A stretch of DNA of 64,000 bases from Chryseobacterium flavum (GCF_003385595.1 NZ_QNUE01000015.1:23651-87650); one strand, 5' to 3'; counted from the stretch's first letter, positions 24,552-33,473 are shown. Numbers and translations: made by a program. Notes: generated by a model not told the origin, from the sequence alone.

Positions 24552-26180
24552 ATGAGTTCAACTAGCACCCCGTCATTTCAAGATATTTTTAAAAGTGAAA
24601 GTGAAATTCCTGAAGAATATAAAGTTCCCGTAATCTATCAGCGGGAATATTTGCTGAATGGTGAACTGGTAGAGTGGAAGGGAGAAGTCCAGAATATATA
24701 TTCCCCTGTATGTATTCCATCCGGAAACGGGCTGGAACGAAAACTGCTCGGAAGTATTCCGGAAATTGGTCCTGAAGAAGCAATGGAAGTTCTTGATGCC
24801 TGTGTAAAAGCGTATGACAACGGTTTAGGCGAATGGCCCACCATGTCGGTAGAAGGGCGGATCAGATGTATGCAGAAGTTTGTATATCTCATGATTCAGC
24901 AGAGAGATCTGATTATTAAGCTGCTGATGTGGGAAATCGGAAAAACACTGGCAGATTCTACCAAGGAGTTTGACCGTACTGTAGACTATATCAACCAGAC
25001 GATTGATGCATTAAAAGACCTGGACAGGGAATCTTCCCGCTTTCAGCAGGCGGAAGGTACCATTGCACAGATCAGAAGGGCTCCGCTGGGTGTTGTTTTA
25101 AGTATGGGACCGTTCAATTATCCATTGAATGAGATCTTTACAACACTGATTCCGGCCCTGATTATGGGGAATACGATTTTATTCAAGCTTCCCAAACATG
25201 GCGTTCTGGCCCATTATCCGCTGTTGAATGCATTTAAAGAAGCCTTTCCAAAGGGAACGGTAAATACGCTTTATGGAAAAGGATCGGAAATCATTACCCC
25301 GATCATGGAAAGCGGAAAAGTGAATGTACTGGCGTTCATAGGTTCCAGTAAAGTAGCGAACGGATTAAAGAAACTACATCCGAAAGTAAACCGGTTAAGA
25401 GCCATTCTGAGCCTTGATGCTAAAAATGCAGCGATTGTAACGAAGCATGCAAATCTGGATGTTGCGGTAAGTGAGTGCATCCTTGGAGCTTTATCCTTCA
25501 ACGGCCAGCGCTGTACTGCTTTAAAGCTGATTTTTGTACAGAAAGAAGTGGCTGCAGAATTTACGTCCAGATTAAGTGAAGCTGTTTCAGCACTGAAACC
25601 AGGACTTCCATGGGAAAAAGATGTGAAGGTTACTCCGCTTCCGGAAGTCAGTAAACCTCCTTATCTGAAAGAATGTATAGAAGATGCTTTATTGAAGGGA
25701 GCAGCAGTTTTAAATAAAAACGGAGGATATACAGAAGAATCTTTTGTATTTCCGGCCGTGGTATATCCGGTAAACAGTGATATGAGGCTGTATCATGAAG
25801 AGCAGTTCGGGCCGGTAATTCCTGTAGTGCCATTTGAAGATATAAAAGAGCCTATAGAATACCAGGTGAATGCTTCACATGGGATGCAGGTAAGTATTTT
25901 CAGTGAAGATCCAGAGGAGGTGGCAAGGTTGATTGATCCGTTTGTAAATCTGGTAAGCCGTGTCAATATCAATTGTCAGGCTCAGCGCGGCCCGGACGTT
26001 TTCCCCTTCACAGGAAGAAAAGACAGCGCGGAAGGAACACTCTCCGTATTTGATGCTCTCCGTTCATTTTCAATACGGTCTCTGGTAGCCGCTAAACTTA
26101 CCGATGCCAACAAAGAATTATTGAATACCATTGTCAGGGATCATGATTCCAATTTCCTGAGTACAGATTATATTTTCTGA
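24552..26180 (+). CDS. gapN: NADP-dependent non-phosphorylating glyceraldehyde-3-phosphate dehydrogenase
   Basis: Aldehyde dehydrogenase superfamily enzyme of 542 residues that oxidises glyceraldehyde-3-phosphate to 3-phosphoglycerate and makes NADPH. The catalytic thiol is Cys321 in SFNGQRCTALK. The usual general base Glu, expected 34 residues before, is Ser287 in ILSLDAKN. This deviation may be normal for the long Bacteroidota GapN-like group, so the call rests on overall family similarity (MGPFNYPLNE, FKLPKHG). It is longer than the ~475-residue classical form. Convergent with the S41 protease gene. Confidence 0.75.
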   Translation: MSSTSTPSFQDIFKSESEIPEEYKVPVIYQREYLLNGELVEWKGEVQNIYSPVCIPSGNGLERKLLGSIPEIGPEEAMEVLDACVKAYDNGLGEWPTMSVEGRIRCMQKFVYLMIQQRDLIIKLLMWEIGKTLADSTKEFDRTVDYINQTIDALKDLDRESSRFQQAEGTIAQIRRAPLGVVLSMGPFNYPLNEIFTTLIPALIMGNTILFKLPKHGVLAHYPLLNAFKEAFPKGTVNTLYGKGSEIITPIMESGKVNVLAFIGSSKVANGLKKLHPKVNRLRAILSLDAKNAAIVTKHANLDVAVSECILGALSFNGQRCTALKLIFVQKEVAAEFTSRLSEAVSALKPGLPWEKDVKVTPLPEVSKPPYLKECIEDALLKGAAVLNKNGGYTEESFVFPAVVYPVNSDMRLYHEEQFGPVIPVVPFEDIKEPIEYQVNASHGMQVSIFSEDPEEVARLIDPFVNLVSRVNINCQAQRGPDVFPFTGRKDSAEGTLSVFDALRSFSIRSLVAAKLTDANKELLNTIVRDHDSNFLSTDYIF

Positions 26181-26187
26181 ACAAGTA

Positions 26188-26230
26188 TTAAAATATTTCG
26201 GCGGGCTAAGAGCCCGCCGAAATATTTTAA
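26188..26230. terminator. Bidirectional terminator between gapN and S41 peptidase
   Basis: Perfect 20-bp stem (26188-26207 with 26211-26230) and a 3-base loop. The right arm includes the stop codon of the minus-strand S41 gene (26227-26229). Confidence 0.85.
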
Positions 26231-27774
26231 CGTTTTTTTACAGAGCGCTTTTCTTTTTCCTTTGCAATTGTATTCCGGATCCAGTCCAGCTGAGGGTCTT
26301 TTTTATTAATAATATCCTGCATGCTTTCCTTAACGATCACATCAGGAACTACTCCTTTTTTACTGTCAGACATGTTGATATTAGGCTGTACCAGAAGCAG
26401 TCCGATAGGAAACCTGATCTTGGAATTGGGAAGCTTTTGGTAAGAATAAAACCCTGCTACAGTACCGTCATTAGCCCCTCCTGTTTCTTCTCCTACGAGA
26501 ATGGCTCTTTTATCATTTTTAAGTTTGGCTGTAATAATGGAAGAGGCAGAAAAGCTTCCTCCGTTGATCAGTACAAAAACTTTCCCGTGGAAGGCTTCTT
26601 TATTGGGTTTTGTAGGTTTATCCACCCTCATTTTATAAAACACTTTTCCATCCTTTTTATAGGTGCTGAAAGCCTGCGCAAAAAAGTAGCTTGGATAAAC
26701 GATACTCTTTAAAGCATATTCAAAGGGAGAACTTTTCCTGAAATAGTTGGTTTTAAGCGGAGTGGTTTTTGATGTGACCTGTGATGGTCTGATCAGGGTG
26801 AAAGGTTGGTCAGCCAGATAGGAGTACAGGTTATTGATCTCGTGTAGTGATCCCCCATAGTTGTTTCGTACATCTATGATAAGGTAAGGAGATTTTGCAT
26901 TCCTGATCTTTGCAAAAGTCTCTTTATAAAACCGGTTTGAATATTCCCTGGAAAAACTTTTTACTTTTATATAAGCAATGGTACTGTCTTTATCCAGAAA
27001 TTTAAAGCTTCTGTTATACGAATTGCTGGAAGCTACATAATCATTTATTTTCCTTTCCTGGGTTCTTTTTTTCATTTCCTTATCTTTTTCAAGATCTGAT
27101 TCGGATTTAGACTCCCGGTGTAAGGTGATGGTATTCTTTTTTCCTTTGTAGAGGGTTTCAATTATGGCAGAATCAGAAAGCCCGTTTTCTGCTGTATAGA
27201 AATTGAAAAACAGATCTTTCAGATAATAAGCATGGAAAGTAGTATTATAACCGTCACTGCTGATCAGGTTTCTGTATTTTCGGATATATTCTGAAACAGG
27301 AATACTATTGATGGTTAGAACTTCAGTCCCCGGCTTTATATTTTCTATACCATCCCTATTTTCTATAATAAACATTCTGTCCCGCTTTACATAATATTCA
27401 AAACGGCTGAACAACCCCTTCTGCTGTTCAAAATTTTTAATTTCCTGCCTGGTAAATTTCTTTCTGGGAATCCTCAGGGAAAGATGCCCTTCTCTGATAC
27501 TGGCAATCACGGGCTGAAACCGGAAATAAAACTGAAGGGGGGTAAGAGGTTCATTAAGCGTTTGTTTGAGACTATCAAACTTACGGTCCAGCTCCTGTTT
27601 GGAGATATACCAATACAAGTGGGGATGCATTTTTTCAAGCTTTGAATAGGCATAATCCACATCTTCTTTAAGCTGTTCCGGTTCAATACACGAAGCCCGC
27701 TGCTCATTATGTTTTTTAATGGAAGAGCATGACCAGAGTACAGCCAGAAGTAAAATTACCGGGTAATTTTTCAA
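26227..27774 (-). CDS. S41 family peptidase, lipoprotein
   Basis: Envelope serine protease of 515 residues related to C-terminal processing proteases. The signal peptide ends in lipobox LWSC (Cys16). A PDZ-like part is near 130-170, and the S41 catalytic core at about 260-500 contains LIIDVRNNYGG and VLINGGSFSASSII with the nucleophile Ser within 407-412. The start is TTG at 27774: an in-frame stop lies just upstream, there is no ATG before residue 49, and the signal peptide begins right at this codon. Confidence 0.82.
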   Translation of the reverse strand: MKNYPVILLLAVLWSCSSIKKHNEQRASCIEPEQLKEDVDYAYSKLEKMHPHLYWYISKQELDRKFDSLKQTLNEPLTPLQFYFRFQPVIASIREGHLSLRIPRKKFTRQEIKNFEQQKGLFSRFEYYVKRDRMFIIENRDGIENIKPGTEVLTINSIPVSEYIRKYRNLISSDGYNTTFHAYYLKDLFFNFYTAENGLSDSAIIETLYKGKKNTITLHRESKSESDLEKDKEMKKRTQERKINDYVASSNSYNRSFKFLDKDSTIAYIKVKSFSREYSNRFYKETFAKIRNAKSPYLIIDVRNNYGGSLHEINNLYSYLADQPFTLIRPSQVTSKTTPLKTNYFRKSSPFEYALKSIVYPSYFFAQAFSTYKKDGKVFYKMRVDKPTKPNKEAFHGKVFVLINGGSFSASSIITAKLKNDKRAILVGEETGGANDGTVAGFYSYQKLPNSKIRFPIGLLLVQPNINMSDSKKGVVPDVIVKESMQDIINKKDPQLDWIRNTIAKEKEKRSVKKR

Positions 27775-27910
27775 TGTCTTTGAGTTTTTTCAGGCTGCTA
27801 AAATAAAAAGATTAAAAATAATCATCACTTAAATGAATGATAAAATTTAAGAATTTTAGTTAAAAAATAAAGCAATACAGTTTATATTTTTCCTATCCCT
27901 GAAAAGTTAA

Positions 27911-27918
27911 TACATTTG
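27911..27918 (+). promoter_or_regulatory. Promoter -7 element of the NAPE-PLD-like gene
   Basis: TACATTTG matches TAnnTTTG, 17 bases before the ATG at 27936. No clear -33 TTG. Confidence 0.4.
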
Positions 27919-27935
27919 ATGTTATTTTTATACAG

Positions 27936-29033
27936 ATGATGTATTGGGTTATTACAATAATTCTGATCCTTGTTGCAGGCTACTTTCTGGTGATCAATAT
28001 GAAAGCATTCGGTGCGGTGCCAAAAGGAAAACGATTGGAACGTATCAGAAAATCGAAACTTTACCGGGATAAGCAATTTCAGAATATCAGCTATACACCT
28101 TCTCTGGCGGAAGGTTACAAAATGTCAAAGGTTACCTATGACTTTTTTCTGGGAAAAAAAGATCCGTTACTGAAACCTCTAAAAGATATACCTTCTGTAC
28201 ATACAGATCTGAGCAGCATTAATAAAAGCAGGGATGTATTTATATGGTTAGGGCATTCCTCTTATTATATTCAGACGGATGGGGTTTCTTTTCTCATTGA
28301 TCCTGTACTTAGCTCTTACGGTTCTCCTTTTAAATTTTTCAATAAAGCATTTAAAGGCTCCGATATTTTTAAACCTGAGGATATTCCGGCTCTGGATTAT
28401 CTTATCATTACCCATGATCATTTTGATCATCTGGATTATCCTACGGTAAAAGCCATCAGGGAACGAACGGGTGCAGCAGTTGTCCCGTTAGGGGCAGGAG
28501 CACATCTGGAAAGATGGGGATATCCCGGGGATAAGCTTATTGAAGAAGAGTGGGGTGCAGAAGTGGAACTGAAAAATAATATAAAGATCATTTTTACCCC
28601 TGCCAGACACTTTTCCGGGAGAGGGGTAAAACAGAATAATACCCTCTGGGCCTCTTACGTACTGATCACGCCGAAAAGACGGGTTTTCTTAGGAGGAGAC
28701 AGTGGCTATGACTCCCATTTTAAAATGATCGGAGAAAAATATGGACCCTTTGATTATGCTATACTGGAGAACGGGCAATATGGAGAAGCATGGCGGTATA
28801 TTCACACACTTCCTGAAGATGTAATCCGGGCAGCTCTTGACATCAATGCAGAATATATTATTCCGGTGCATGCTGCCAAATTTGCATTGGCTTTACATCC
28901 CTGGAATGAGCCTCTGCAAAAGATAACCCGCTTAGGAAAAGAAAATAAGCAGTCTGTCCTGACCCCGATGATCGGGGAGGTAGTGGATCTGAACAGCTCG
29001 GATCAGCAGTTCTGTATTTGGTGGGAGGACTGA
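27936..29033 (+). CDS. MBL-fold metallo-hydrolase, NAPE-PLD-like, membrane-anchored
   Basis: A 365-residue zinc hydrolase. An N-terminal hydrophobic helix (about 3-22) anchors it to the membrane. The zinc motif is ITHDHFDHLDY (His160, His162, Asp164, His165), then FSGRG and FLGGDSGYD. The motif order resembles N-acylphosphatidylethanolamine-hydrolysing phospholipase D and YtnP-like enzymes, so phospholipid cleavage is plausible but unproven. Its TGA abuts the stop of the next gene on the other strand (TGATCA). Confidence 0.8.
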   Translation: MMYWVITIILILVAGYFLVINMKAFGAVPKGKRLERIRKSKLYRDKQFQNISYTPSLAEGYKMSKVTYDFFLGKKDPLLKPLKDIPSVHTDLSSINKSRDVFIWLGHSSYYIQTDGVSFLIDPVLSSYGSPFKFFNKAFKGSDIFKPEDIPALDYLIITHDHFDHLDYPTVKAIRERTGAAVVPLGAGAHLERWGYPGDKLIEEEWGAEVELKNNIKIIFTPARHFSGRGVKQNNTLWASYVLITPKRRVFLGGDSGYDSHFKMIGEKYGPFDYAILENGQYGEAWRYIHTLPEDVIRAALDINAEYIIPVHAAKFALALHPWNEPLQKITRLGKENKQSVLTPMIGEVVDLNSSDQQFCIWWED

Positions 29034-29321
29034 TCAGGCATGCCAGATATTCTTATATCTTGTAGGATGATTCTCAAACTGCTGACGCACAAAATCACAT
29101 TCCGGATCTACCAGCAGATCTTTTTCTTCTGCATACCGTACCAGCTCATCAAGTAAAAGCTTGGCATATCCCTGGCCTTCACGGTTTTCATCCAGTTTGG
29201 TGTAATATACAATCAGTAGTCTCCCGTCAACCTCTATAGACATATAGCCCACTTTTTTATCATCGATGAGCAGTTGTAATTCATCCTGGTATGGAGATAC
29301 TTTGAACTTTATATTTTCCAT
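29034..29321 (-). CDS. GNAT-like N-acetyltransferase (YidJ/NATD1 type)
   Basis: A 95-residue protein of the short GNAT branch (family of YidJ and human NATD1). The acetyl-CoA-binding motif ENREGQGYAKLLLDELV lies in the middle, followed by DPECDFVRQQFENHP, the typical C-terminal segment. Start at ATG 29321, since the residues upstream (LFSISCKSLIHQ) are not conserved-looking. Substrate unknown. Its stop directly abuts the stop of the convergent MBL gene. Confidence 0.8.
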   Translation of the reverse strand: MENIKFKVSPYQDELQLLIDDKKVGYMSIEVDGRLLIVYYTKLDENREGQGYAKLLLDELVRYAEEKDLLVDPECDFVRQQFENHPTRYKNIWHA

Positions 29322-29706
29322 AATTATTGAGATTTGGTGGATTAATGATTTACAGGAGATGCTAAAAAGCATTCTCTTCTTTAAAATTACAAATTTTAAT
29401 CTTATGAAATTAAATATTTGGGGTAATCTTAACGAATTTTATAATATAAATACAAAAATATTGATAATGAGGAATCTGTCCCCGAATCATAAATCTTTCC
29501 TTTAAAAATGTGTTTAAAATATGCTGTTTAATAATTATAAACATTGAAGCGGGTCTTTTTTGATAAATTACATGGAGGAATCGGTTGTAAAATATCTTTC
29601 AGAAAATCAGTGTTTTATGGTTTTTGTTAACAAACATTAGCAGTTTAAAATAAAAAATGGCACTTTAATTGACTATGTCATGATGTTTAATTCTAAAGTG
29701 GATGAA
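29322..29706. other. Intergenic region, no gene seen
   Basis: 385 bases rich in A and T between divergently transcribed genes. Short reading frames exist, but none has a plausible start and composition. No clear promoter consensus or repeat. Confidence 0.5.
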
Positions 29707-30156
29707 ATGAAAAAAATTTTGTTAACAGCATTTTTTATCGGGACTTTTAGCCTGAGTTATGCTCAATCAGATTATTATAACGATTACAGAAGAAGTATTA
29801 CAGATATCAACTGGCAGAGAGTAGTTACTGACCTTGTGCTCTCGGCAGCACAGGCCAATCAGATTTATGCTCTGAATGACAGGTATCATGATTATAATAC
29901 ATGGAACCGGGTATATGTAGTAGAGCCGGGAAGATGGAGAGATGACCGGTATTCGGAATTGGAAAGAATCCTGGGAAGAGAAAAATATATACTCTTTAAA
30001 AAGAAGTATTACAGGGGTCAGAATCCTGTCATTGTTTACGGAAGAAATAAGAACGACTATAAAAAATACCGTAAGCAGCAGGAGAAATATTACAAAGAAC
30101 GTTCCAAGTATTATAAAAAGCAGCACAATCATCATGATCATGATGATTGGGATTAG
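29707..30156 (+). CDS. Secreted Spy/CpxP-like protein with His/Asp tail
   Basis: A 149-residue periplasmic protein starting at ATG 29707 (MKKILLTAFFIGTF). The signal peptide ends near LSYAQ. The middle has a helical segment with LSAAQANQIYALNDRY, reminiscent of the LTxxQ repeats of Spy/CpxP chaperones, and the tail is HNHHDHDDWD, a likely metal-binding end. An upstream ATG at 29680 is rejected because it adds a non-signal stretch. A terminator follows. Function inferred, not certain. Confidence 0.6.
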   Translation: MKKILLTAFFIGTFSLSYAQSDYYNDYRRSITDINWQRVVTDLVLSAAQANQIYALNDRYHDYNTWNRVYVVEPGRWRDDRYSELERILGREKYILFKKKYYRGQNPVIVYGRNKNDYKKYRKQQEKYYKERSKYYKKQHNHHDHDDWD

Positions 30157-30188
30157 ACCATTATCAACTATATATATTCACTTTTAAG

Positions 30189-30217
30189 CGGCTGGCATCT
30201 ATGTCAGCCGTTTTATT
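30189..30217 (+). terminator. Intrinsic terminator
   Basis: Stem cggctggca/tgtcagccg with one G-U pair (30189-30197 with 30202-30210), 4-base loop, then TTTTATTT. Confidence 0.7.
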
Positions 30218-30248
30218 TGTCAGGCAATTGTTTTTATAAGTATATTTG
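30217..30248 (+). promoter_or_regulatory. Promoter of the AraC regulator gene
   Basis: TTG at 30217-30219, a 21-base spacer, then TATATTTG at 30241-30248, a full match. The TTTG end overlaps the first copy of the AraC-box repeat. Confidence 0.55.
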
Positions 30249-30264
30249 TTTGAATTTTATAATT
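30246..30264 (+). repeat. Operator-like repeat copy 1, at the AraC gene promoter
   Basis: TTGTTTGAATTTTATAATT, identical over 19 bases to the copy at 31170-31188 upstream of the aldo/keto reductase. It lies just 8 bases before the AraC start, suggesting autoregulation. Confidence 0.55.
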
Positions 30265-30271
30265 TAAGATT

Positions 30272-31177
30272 ATGGAGCCCAAAGAATCATTAGAAGGCTT
30301 TTATCAGAGGAATGCTTCCAGACTGGGACCTCAGTGTCTGGGCACTCATGGAATGGGGCATTTCAATGTGTTTTCACGGGAATATTGTTCAACTGTAGCT
30401 CCTTACAGCAGGAGGGATTATTACAAAATTTCACTGATTATAGGAAAAGGAAGGCTTCATTATGCCAATAAATGGATCCAGGTGGACCAGCCGGCTTTAT
30501 TATTTTCCAATCCTGTTATTCCATACTCCTGGGAATCTGATAGTGAAGAACAGAAAGGGTGGTTCTGCCTGTTTACAGAACAGTTTTTACAGAATGGAAG
30601 CCGGTGGGGAAACCTTCAGGATTCTCCGCTTTTTAAGATTGGGGGAACACCGGTTTTCTTTGTAGGGGAAGATCATCAGAAAATACTCTCCGATCTTTTT
30701 TCAAAAATGATGACTGAAATTCAATCGGATTATGTTCATAAGTATGATATGCTCAGGGCATACCTTTACCTGATGATCCATGAGACAATGAAAATGCATC
30801 CTGCAGAAAGTTTTGAACCTTATCAGAATGCTTCACAACGGGTTGCCTCCTTGTTTATGGAACTTCTTGAAAGGCAGTTTCCTATAGACAGCCCTGATGC
30901 ATTCCTGAAATTAAAAACCCCAAATGATTATGCGCAGAGTCTTTCTATTCATGTAAATTCCTTAAATAGGTCCGTGAAGGAAATTACCGGAAAAACCACC
31001 AGTCAGCAGATTACCACAAGAATTATTCAGGAAGCCACGGCGCTGTTGAAACATACCGACTGGAATATTGCCGAAATTGCCTATGGGCTGGGATTTGAGG
31101 AACCGGCTTATTTTACGAATTATTTTAAGAAACAAACCGGAATAACCCCGAATGCTTTAAGAATGAGTCTTGTTTGA
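30272..31177 (+). CDS. AraC family transcriptional regulator
   Basis: A 301-residue regulator. The N-terminal half has a cupin-like sensing fold (YKISLIIGKGRLHYANKWIQV, about 50-90). The C-terminal two helix-turn-helix motifs are at about 206-226 (PNDYAQSLSIHVNSLNRSVKE) and 253-280 (NIAEIAYGLGFEEPAYFTNYFKK), with TGITPN closing the family signature. It precedes an aldo/keto reductase by 86 bases, and both genes share a repeat in their promoters. Confidence 0.88.
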   Translation: MEPKESLEGFYQRNASRLGPQCLGTHGMGHFNVFSREYCSTVAPYSRRDYYKISLIIGKGRLHYANKWIQVDQPALLFSNPVIPYSWESDSEEQKGWFCLFTEQFLQNGSRWGNLQDSPLFKIGGTPVFFVGEDHQKILSDLFSKMMTEIQSDYVHKYDMLRAYLYLMIHETMKMHPAESFEPYQNASQRVASLFMELLERQFPIDSPDAFLKLKTPNDYAQSLSIHVNSLNRSVKEITGKTTSQQITTRIIQEATALLKHTDWNIAEIAYGLGFEEPAYFTNYFKKQTGITPNALRMSLV

Positions 31178-31207
31178 ATTTTATAATTCTTGGTTTGAAT
31201 TCTATAG
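31170..31207 (+). repeat. Operator-like tandem repeat copies 2 and 3, upstream of the aldo/keto reductase
   Basis: GTTTGAATTTTATA begins at 31172 and GTTTGAATTCTATA at 31193, a 21-base period (two helical turns). Copy 2 shares 19 identical bases with copy 1 at 30246 and overlaps the AraC stop codon. This layout fits a tandem AraC binding site just upstream of the -33 region. Confidence 0.6.
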
Positions 31208-31229
31208 CAGAAGTGATGATTTCATACTC

Positions 31230-31237
31230 TAATTTTG
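31230..31237 (+). promoter_or_regulatory. Promoter -7 element of the aldo/keto reductase gene
   Basis: TAATTTTG matches TAnnTTTG. No TTG lies at -33; instead the repeat pair ends about 22 bases upstream, as for an activator-dependent promoter. Confidence 0.5.
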
Positions 31238-31263
31238 TTTTGTAAAATTATAAACCAAACATC

Positions 31264-32265
31264 ATGAAATTTAAAAAGTTAGGAAACACAGGCGAGCAGC
31301 TTTCCGCAATAGGACTAGGCTGTATGGGAATGAGTTTTGCTTATGGTCCCGCAGATGAGCAGGAAAGCATCAATACATTACACCGGGCATTGGATTTGGG
31401 CGTTAACTTCTGGGATACGGCCGATATGTATGCTGATGGGGAAAATGAAAAACTGATCTCCAAAGTTCTGGTTCCAAACCGGGATAAGATTTTTATTGCC
31501 ACCAAATTCGGATTCAGGTTTAAAGATGGAAAAGCCAGTCACAGCGGAGCCCCGGGCACCTATTTTGATGGTTCACCTGAATGGATCAGGCAGGCGGTAG
31601 ATTTAAGCCTTCAAAGACTGAAAATTGATACGATTGATCTGTACTACGCCCATAGGATAGATCCTAATGTTCCGGTTGAGGAAACGGTAGGAGCAATGGC
31701 AGAGCTGGTAAAAGCAGGAAAAGTGAAGTATATCGGGCTTTCAGAAGCTTCAGCAGAATCCATCCGTAAAGCAAATGAAATTCACCCGGTTGCTGCCTTA
31801 CAGTCAGAATATTCAATTCTTACAAAGGACATTGAAAAAGAGATCCTTCCTGTGATCAGAGAGCTCGGGATTACTTTAGTTCCTTATTCTCCATTAGCAA
31901 GAGGTCTTTTTTCCAATATCAATGAAGTGCAGAATTTCGGGGATGATGATTTCCGGAAGTCATTACCGCGTTATCAACAGGAAAATATTGAAAATAATAT
32001 CCGTCTGGCCAATGAGATCAATGAATTTGCTGCTTCCAAAGGCGTAAAAGGAACTCAGCTGGCATTGGCATGGGTACTGAACCAGGGAGATGATATTATT
32101 CCGATCCCGGGAACCAAGAGAATCAAATACCTGGAAGAAAACATTGAAGCAGTGAACATTGAGCTTACCCCTTCAGATCTGGATACCATAGATGCCATTC
32201 TTAAAAAATACCCTAATGTGGGAGAAAGATATAACGAAGGGTCTATGAAATTGGTCAATAACTAA
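31264..32265 (+). CDS. Aldo/keto reductase
   Basis: NADPH-dependent TIM-barrel oxidoreductase of 333 residues, similar to the YghZ/AKR13 group. Signature elements: GLGCMGMSFAYG, FWDTADMYADGENE (Asp and catalytic Tyr), ATKFGF with the catalytic Lys, and YYAHRIDPNVP with the catalytic His. A C-terminal IPGTKR loop binds the 2'-phosphate of NADPH. It follows an AraC regulator; shared repeats suggest activation by it, perhaps in response to an aldehyde. Substrate unknown. Confidence 0.9.
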   Translation: MKFKKLGNTGEQLSAIGLGCMGMSFAYGPADEQESINTLHRALDLGVNFWDTADMYADGENEKLISKVLVPNRDKIFIATKFGFRFKDGKASHSGAPGTYFDGSPEWIRQAVDLSLQRLKIDTIDLYYAHRIDPNVPVEETVGAMAELVKAGKVKYIGLSEASAESIRKANEIHPVAALQSEYSILTKDIEKEILPVIRELGITLVPYSPLARGLFSNINEVQNFGDDDFRKSLPRYQQENIENNIRLANEINEFAASKGVKGTQLALAWVLNQGDDIIPIPGTKRIKYLEENIEAVNIELTPSDLDTIDAILKKYPNVGERYNEGSMKLVNN

Positions 32266-32283
32266 GAACAAACAGTACAAGCT

Positions 32284-32315
32284 GGGTTTCTGAATGAAAG
32301 AAGCCCTGTTTTTTT
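32284..32315 (+). terminator. Intrinsic terminator
   Basis: Stem gggtttc/gaagccc with one G-U pair (32284-32290 with 32300-32306), loop of 9 bases, then a T-rich run. Confidence 0.6.
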
Positions 32316-32342
32316 GAACATAACACAAAATCACTTGTCAAT

Positions 32343-33335
32343 ATGAATAGAAGAGAACTGATAAAAAACGGGTTACTCGCAGGTACATTAAGTTTTGTTC
32401 CCTTTTCCGGAGTCTTTGCTGAAGAAAAGAAGATTACTGAAAAAAATAAGGAAGACCTTTCCGGCTTTAAAAAGATTCAGCTGGGAGACCTGCAACTATT
32501 TATTCTCACAGACGGATACATTCATGAAACCAACCTGAACTCTTTTGCACCGAGAGGAAACCTTTCTGAACTGAAAGCTATTCTCAAAGACAGTTTCAGA
32601 TCTGAGGATTTTATTGATATGGCGATGAATATCCTGCTGGTTAAAACGAAGAACAGGCTGATCCTGATGGATACCGGGATGGGAATATTTGCCGATGAAA
32701 GGACAGGTTTCCTTTTGAGAAGCCTACAGAAGGCAGGATTTTCACCAAAAGATATTACAGAGGTGTTTATTTCCCATGCACATCCGGACCACATAGGAGG
32801 TGCAGTAGATAAACAGAACAATCTTGTTTTTCCCAACGCTGATATTTTTATCTCAAAAGTGGAGTACGATTTCTGGAAAAGTACTTCCGTGAAAGATTTT
32901 AGCAACAGTGGGTTAAAAACACAGCCTGATCTTCTTAACCAGATTATTCCGGCAGTTCAGAATATATTGAAGACCATCCGTCCGAAAATAAAGTTTTATG
33001 ATCTGAACAATACTTTGTATGATCATTTCAACTTTCAGCTGGCACCGGGGCATACTCCCGGCTTAACAGTTACCACCATATCTTCAGGCAATGAAAAACT
33101 GATGTATGTTGCGGATCTTATTCATTCAGATGTGATTCTCTTCCAGCATCCTGAATGGGGATATTTTGGAGATACCGATCTGGATATCGCAGCAGCCTCA
33201 AGAAAGAACCTTCTTCAGCAGCTGGCAGAAACTAAAACAAGAGCTTTTGCTTACCATTTGCCCTGGCCGGGGCTGGGATTTACAAAGAAAAGCGGAGCCG
33301 CATTTGAGTGGATTCCAGAAGGCTTTATGAATTAA
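32343..33335 (+). CDS. MBL-fold metallo-hydrolase, Tat-exported
   Basis: Zinc hydrolase of 330 residues with a Tat-like export signal: NRRELIK at 2-8, followed by a hydrophobic stretch ending near VFA. The zinc-binding motif is ISHAHPDHIGG (His145, His147, Asp149, His150); a late AYHLPWPGLG gives another ligand His. Similar to quorum-quenching-lactonase-like and PNGM-1-like proteins. It follows the aldo/keto reductase after a terminator and is independently transcribed. Substrate unknown. Confidence 0.82.
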   Translation: MNRRELIKNGLLAGTLSFVPFSGVFAEEKKITEKNKEDLSGFKKIQLGDLQLFILTDGYIHETNLNSFAPRGNLSELKAILKDSFRSEDFIDMAMNILLVKTKNRLILMDTGMGIFADERTGFLLRSLQKAGFSPKDITEVFISHAHPDHIGGAVDKQNNLVFPNADIFISKVEYDFWKSTSVKDFSNSGLKTQPDLLNQIIPAVQNILKTIRPKIKFYDLNNTLYDHFNFQLAPGHTPGLTVTTISSGNEKLMYVADLIHSDVILFQHPEWGYFGDTDLDIAAASRKNLLQQLAETKTRAFAYHLPWPGLGFTKKSGAAFEWIPEGFMN

Positions 33336-33411
33336 TCTTACAATATAATATAATGATCCCTGTCTTTTCCTTATCCGGAGTGCGGCAGCTAAAGACTGAA
33401 GGGACAAAAAC

Positions 33412-33438
33412 ATATCCTCCCTGGCAATGGGAGGATAT
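33412..33438 (-). terminator. Intrinsic terminator of the DoxX gene
   Basis: Perfect 10-bp stem atatcctccc/gggaggatat (33412-33421 with 33429-33438), 7-base loop, followed by GTTTTTG on the minus strand. Confidence 0.65.
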
Positions 33439-33473
33439 ATTGTATACATGGGTAATTTATAGATGTTTGATTA

